Origin: Fusobacteriota bacterium
GTDB taxonomy: Bacteria > Fusobacteriota > Fusobacteriia > Bac17 > JAEWOZ01
Direction of reading: 5' to 3'
NCBI GenBank assembly: GCA_023399505.1
Contig: JAEWOZ010000083.1
Location: 1 to 10,016 of the forward strand
Length of the DNA stretch: 10,016 nt
Shown: positions 7,003-10,016 of the stretch, in pieces
Layout of the letters: each line of letters starts with the position of its first letter
How positions within the stretch are numbered: position 1 is the stretch's first letter
Position numbers and translations under genes: made by a program
Notes under the pieces: model-generated
Database searches by the model: none
What the model was told of the DNA's origin: nothing
The model's input: the letters and a program-made list of their open reading frames with translations, nothing else

Positions 7003-8772
7003 ATGTGCGGAATAGTAGGATATGTAAGCAAAAATGAAGATGCTAAAGAAGTTTTATATGAATCTCTAAAAAGATTAGAATATAGAGGTTATGATTCCTC
7101 AGGTTTAGGTGTAATTAATGGAGAAGAATTTATTATAAAAAAAGCAGTTGGAAAAATAGCTAATTTAGAGCCATTGCTAGAGGATATAGGTAAATGTAGT
7201 GTAGGAGTAGGTCACACTCGTTGGGCTACACATGGCAATGTATCTTTAAAAAATGCTCACCCTCATATTTCTCAAGATATTTTAGTCGTACATAATGGAA
7301 TTATAGAAAACTATAAAGAGATTAAAGATGAGCTTATAAATAGAGGTATAGAGTTTAAATCTGATACTGATACTGAAGTTATTGTTCACCTCTTGGCTTT
7401 AGAAATTGGCTCTTTATTTGAAAAGGTTAAAAGAGTATATAAAAAACTTAAAGGACTATATGCGTTTGTTGCACTTAATCTTAAAGGAGAAGTAATAGGT
7501 GTTAGAAAAGGTGCCCCTTTAATTCTAGGAGTAGGAAAAGATTTTAATATAGTTGCATCTGATTTAAATGTTTTAACACCTTATACAGATAAAGTTATTT
7601 TCTTAAATGATGGTGAAATTTTCAATTTGAATTCTTTAGAAATTATAGATGAGAATTTTAGGAAAATAGAAAAAGTTTTACAGAAGATAGACAACAATTT
7701 TAAAGTAGTTTACGACAAAGGCAACTATAAGCATTACATGCTTAAAGAGATAGAAGAACAGCCTGAGGTAGTTAGAAAAATTCTGTTATCATATCAAGAT
7801 TTGAGAATATTTGAAAAGTTATCAATTTCTCCAAATTTTTTAAAAGAAGTTAAAAAAATAAAAATAATAGCTTGCGGTTCTTCATATTACTCAGGTTTAA
7901 TATTTAAATATTTTTTAAATGATTTACTAGAAATAGATGTAGATGTTGTTATAGCCTCAGAGGCAAAATATTCCACTATTTTTTCAAAAAATGATCTAGT
8001 AATAGCGATTAGTCAATCAGGAGAGACAACTGATACTCTAGCTGCTTTAAGATACTCTAAAGAAAAAGGTTCTAAGATCTTATCTTTTGTAAATGTATGG
8101 GGTAGTAGCATTGCTCGAGAATCTAATGATGTTATTTACACTCATGCTGGCCCTGAAAAAGGTGTAGCTTCAACTAAATCTTTAACGGCTCAAATCTTAA
8201 CTTTATATCTATTTGGATGCTATTTAGCTAAAATAGATGATAAGAGATATGAAAATATTATTGAAGAGTTAAAAAATATACCTTCAAAAATAGAAGAAGT
8301 AATAAATATAAATTTAGAAGATGCATTAAAAATACTAGATAAAGCTTCAGGTGCAATTTATATAGGAAGAGGAATTTCATATCCAGTAGCTACAGAGGGT
8401 GCTTTAAAATTAAAAGAATTAAGTTATATCTATGCCCAAGGATATGCTGCAGGTGAGTTGAAACATGGGACAATAGCGCTTATAGATAAAAATACTCCTA
8501 CAATTGCTATTGTTCCTAAAGATGAGACATATGAAAAAGCTTTAAGTAATATTCAAGAAATTAAGGCTCGTGAGGGAAAAGTTATTGCTATATCATCAGA
8601 AGAAAACATAAAAGTAGATGTATTAATAAAAGTTCCAAAGATAAAAGAGGTGAAGTTATCGCCTTTACTAAATTTGGTAGTGGTTCAATTAATTTCATAC
8701 TATAGTTCTAAAAATAGAGGTAATGATGTAGATATGCCTAGAAATTTGGCAAAGAGCGTTACAGTTGAATAA
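7003..8772 (+). CDS. glmS: Glutamine--fructose-6-phosphate aminotransferase (isomerizing)
   Basis: This cytoplasmic enzyme makes glucosamine-6-phosphate and glutamate from fructose-6-phosphate and glutamine, the first committed step toward UDP-GlcNAc for peptidoglycan and lipopolysaccharide. The 589-aa protein is about 20 residues shorter than the E. coli enzyme. The N-terminal class II glutaminase domain starts MCGIVGYV with the nucleophile Cys2, followed by GHTRWATHG (R73, W74), HNGIIENY (N98, G99) and SDTDTEV (D123). Two SIS sugar-isomerase domains follow. The first has CGSSYYSG (from C291) and SQSGETTDT (S337-T345). The second contains EGALKLKELSY (E465, K469, E472) and GELKHG (H488), matching the E. 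coli catalytic residues E481, K485, E488 and H504. The C-terminus PRNLAKSVTVE is the family signature, with K584 equivalent to K603. Small departures include YAQGYAAG where HAEAYAAG is usual. The gene appears monocistronic, with its own promoter and a strong terminator. Confidence 0.97.
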   Translation: MCGIVGYVSKNEDAKEVLYESLKRLEYRGYDSSGLGVINGEEFIIKKAVGKIANLEPLLEDIGKCSVGVGHTRWATHGNVSLKNAHPHISQDILVVHNGIIENYKEIKDELINRGIEFKSDTDTEVIVHLLALEIGSLFEKVKRVYKKLKGLYAFVALNLKGEVIGVRKGAPLILGVGKDFNIVASDLNVLTPYTDKVIFLNDGEIFNLNSLEIIDENFRKIEKVLQKIDNNFKVVYDKGNYKHYMLKEIEEQPEVVRKILLSYQDLRIFEKLSISPNFLKEVKKIKIIACGSSYYSGLIFKYFLNDLLEIDVDVVIASEAKYSTIFSKNDLVIAISQSGETTDTLAALRYSKEKGSKILSFVNVWGSSIARESNDVIYTHAGPEKGVASTKSLTAQILTLYLFGCYLAKIDDKRYENIIEELKNIPSKIEEVININLEDALKILDKASGAIYIGRGISYPVATEGALKLKELSYIYAQGYAAGELKHGTIALIDKNTPTIAIVPKDETYEKALSNIQEIKAREGKVIAISSEENIKVDVLIKVPKIKEVKLSPLLNLVVVQLISYYSSKNRGNDVDMPRNLAKSVTVE

Positions 8773-8802
8773 AAAAGAGATAGTTTTAAAACTATCTCTT
8801 TT
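8773..8802. terminator. Bidirectional terminator between convergent glmS and lipoprotein genes
   Basis: A perfect 30-bp palindrome starts on the base after the glmS stop and ends 8 bases from the stop of the opposing gene. Its core stem agagatag/ctatctct is flanked by an A-run on the left and a T-run on the right, as expected for a terminator acting in both directions. Confidence 0.88.
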
Positions 8803-8810
8803 CGTTAAAA

Positions 8811-9740
8811 TTATTTCGTTATATCAGAAAAATTTTCAAAAAATTCTTTCATATCTAGTATTGTATAAAAACTCAAAATATTTTCTATTTTATTGCTTGA
8901 ATTAGCTAAATTTTTATGAAATATTTTTTCATCTTTTCCTTTAAGAGTTTCTGTATTTCCGTTGTATATTATTCTAAAGTTATTAGAAACAGTTATCCTT
9001 TCGCCATTTATAAGATCTTTGTTTCTTACCAAAGTTAGTTTAATATCTTTAGATTCATCAGAAAAAGGTAAAATATCGTCTAAATCTTTATTTTCATGAA
9101 CCTTATCATAGAAATGGAAATATACTCCTATTACTTCTGTATCTTTATCCCTTACAATAGCTTTAACAACAAAGTAATTTTCTATCTCTTTTTCTGATGT
9201 AAAAATTGCATCTTTGTCTGGAACTTTTTGGTAAGATATTTTTATTACTTCATCGTCATTGTTTTTGAATACAATTTCTTTACCTGTAATGCCTGTTTCA
9301 ATAACAACTTTGTTTATTTCGTATCTTTTTCCTCCATATTCTCCATTTTCACTTTCTTCTAAATCGTCCTTATCTTCAGAAAGTATAATTCTTTTAAATT
9401 TATCATTTTCTACTTCAGCTTTTAAATGCCTCATTGAACTAAGAAATGAATTGATATTGTGATAACCTTTTACCCATTCATTATTCTTTTCATTTAATCT
9501 TTGATATATATTATTCTCTGAAATTGAAAGTACTAAATAATAATCGATAGTTCTTCCTTTTTCTGTATCTTTATAAATAGTATCAACCTTGTTTATAATT
9601 TTTTCATCATCTTTTAAGTATCTTTCTAATTTTTTAGTATAGCTTTGTGTTTTAATCTCTTCAGTTATACCTTCTTGATTGTATTTTACTTCAAGTCCAC
9701 TGCTACAAGAAAATAAGAGAAATAATATTAACTTTTTCAT
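8811..9740 (-). CDS. Uncharacterised lipoprotein, 309 aa
   Basis: The protein begins MKKLILFLLFSC: Lys2-Lys3, a short hydrophobic stretch, and the lipobox LFSC with Cys12 as the lipidation site, so it should be anchored in a membrane facing the periplasm or the cell surface. After that it is soluble, charged and rich in Lys, Asp, Glu and Asn, with many short alternating hydrophobic/polar stretches that suggest beta strands (VVIETGITGKEIVF, YFVVKAIVRD, EVIGVYFHFYD) and a more helical C-terminus (IENILSFYTILDMKEFFENF). I recognise no domain or catalytic motif. The start is supported by AGAAGG (9752-9747) six bases upstream and a good promoter. It converges with glmS and shares its terminator, and there is no functional link to glmS beyond position. 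A real gene is likely given its length, signal and control sites; its function is unknown. Confidence 0.85.
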   Translation of the reverse strand: MKKLILFLLFSCSSGLEVKYNQEGITEEIKTQSYTKKLERYLKDDEKIINKVDTIYKDTEKGRTIDYYLVLSISENNIYQRLNEKNNEWVKGYHNINSFLSSMRHLKAEVENDKFKRIILSEDKDDLEESENGEYGGKRYEINKVVIETGITGKEIVFKNNDDEVIKISYQKVPDKDAIFTSEKEIENYFVVKAIVRDKDTEVIGVYFHFYDKVHENKDLDDILPFSDESKDIKLTLVRNKDLINGERITVSNNFRIIYNGNTETLKGKDEKIFHKNLANSSNKIENILSFYTILDMKEFFENFSDITK

Positions 9741-9767
9741 TAGTAACCTTCTTTTAACTTTTAATAT

Positions 9768-9797
9768 AATTTATCATTTTTTCAAAATGTATGTCAA
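9768..9797 (-). promoter_or_regulatory. Promoter of the 309-aa lipoprotein gene
   Basis: Reading the minus strand, a consensus -35 TTGACA (9797-9792), an 18-bp spacer and an extended -10 TGA-TAAATT (9776-9768) lie 27 bases before the start codon at 9740. This is the best -35 match in the window. Confidence 0.7.
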
Positions 9798-9906
9798 TAT
9801 AATTGCTTTGTATTTTATGTTATTGAATACTATTCCAATTTATAACATATTTCATAAAAATAGATCAATTTAAGGTTGTAAATTTATTTCTTTTTTTTAG
9901 AATATA

Positions 9907-9915
9907 TGATAATAT
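9907..9915 (+). promoter_or_regulatory. Possible extended -10 of the gene starting at 9951
   Basis: TGATAATAT (TGn plus TAATAT) lies 35 bases before the ATG and closely resembles the element before the AAA-ATPase gene (both read atatgataa). A second candidate, TGGTAAATT at 9928-9936, would leave a leader of only about 7 bases. Neither has a clear -35. The ribosome binding site AAAGGAA is at 9937-9943. Confidence 0.4.
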
Positions 9916-9950
9916 TTTCTAACATATTGGTAAATTAAAGGAATTTTAAA

Positions 9951-10016
9951 ATGTTAAATAAAGAATTTGAAAATATATTAAAAGAAAAAAATTTTAACTT
10001 GTTTGAAAAAGAGGCC
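9951..10016 (+). CDS. Start of an unidentified gene (3'-truncated by window edge)
   Basis: An ATG preceded by AAAGGAA (9937-9943, 7 bases away) and by -10-like elements opens a frame that stays open to the window end. The 22 visible residues begin MLNKEFENILKEKNFNLF, a charged, probably helical start without a signal peptide. This is too short to name a family. The gene runs divergently from the lipoprotein gene across a spacer of about 210 bases that holds both sets of promoter signals. Confidence 0.6.
   Translation, partial: MLNKEFENILKEKNFNLFEKEA

Noticed and set aside
9259..9873. Two plus-strand open frames of 64-67 codons overlapping the minus-strand lipoprotein gene and the divergent spacer
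   Set aside because: They run opposite a well-supported gene and through its promoter, and lack control signals.

Overview
The window is a very A/T-rich bacterial segment with short intergenic gaps, TAA stops at all five visible gene ends, and two proteins with bacterial lipoprotein signals. The combination of extreme A/T bias, lipoproteins, a GlmS and an AAA-ATPase/PD-(D/E)XK protein of the DUF1703 type fits a low-GC host-associated bacterium. My first guess is a Fusobacteriota member (Leptotrichiaceae such as Streptobacillus or Sneathia), with a spirochaete such as Brachyspira as an alternative. This is an inference from general character only. No rRNA, tRNA, transposase or CRISPR array is visible.

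Left part (1-6811): two tandem paralogues on the + strand encode ankyrin-repeat proteins with a shared C-terminal domain that I do not recognise. The first is cut by the left edge, so only its last ankyrin repeats and C-terminal domain are visible (1-1442). The second is complete (3668-6811, 1047 aa). It has a lipoprotein signal, about 16-17 ankyrin repeats, a Phe/Ser-rich linker, a mostly helical domain of about 330 aa, and a Phe/Gly/Ser-rich tail built from a 60-bp duplication. Between the two lies a self-contained AAA-ATPase/nuclease gene (1807-3477) with its own promoter, strong ribosome binding site and terminator. It looks like an insertion into the ankyrin pair.

Right part (6812-10016): glmS (7003-8772), a core enzyme of amino-sugar synthesis, has an extended -10 promoter placed directly after a terminator. 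A perfect 30-bp palindrome separates glmS from a convergent minus-strand gene for an uncharacterised 309-aa lipoprotein (8811-9740). A divergent spacer follows, and the first 22 codons of another + strand gene begin at 9951.

No operon is evident: each gene appears to have its own extended -10 promoter (TGnTAA-type), and terminators follow most of them. The most unusual material is the ankyrin lipoprotein family with its unrecognised C-terminal domain and aromatic tail. A plausible but unproven role is at the cell surface, in contact with a host or with other bacteria.
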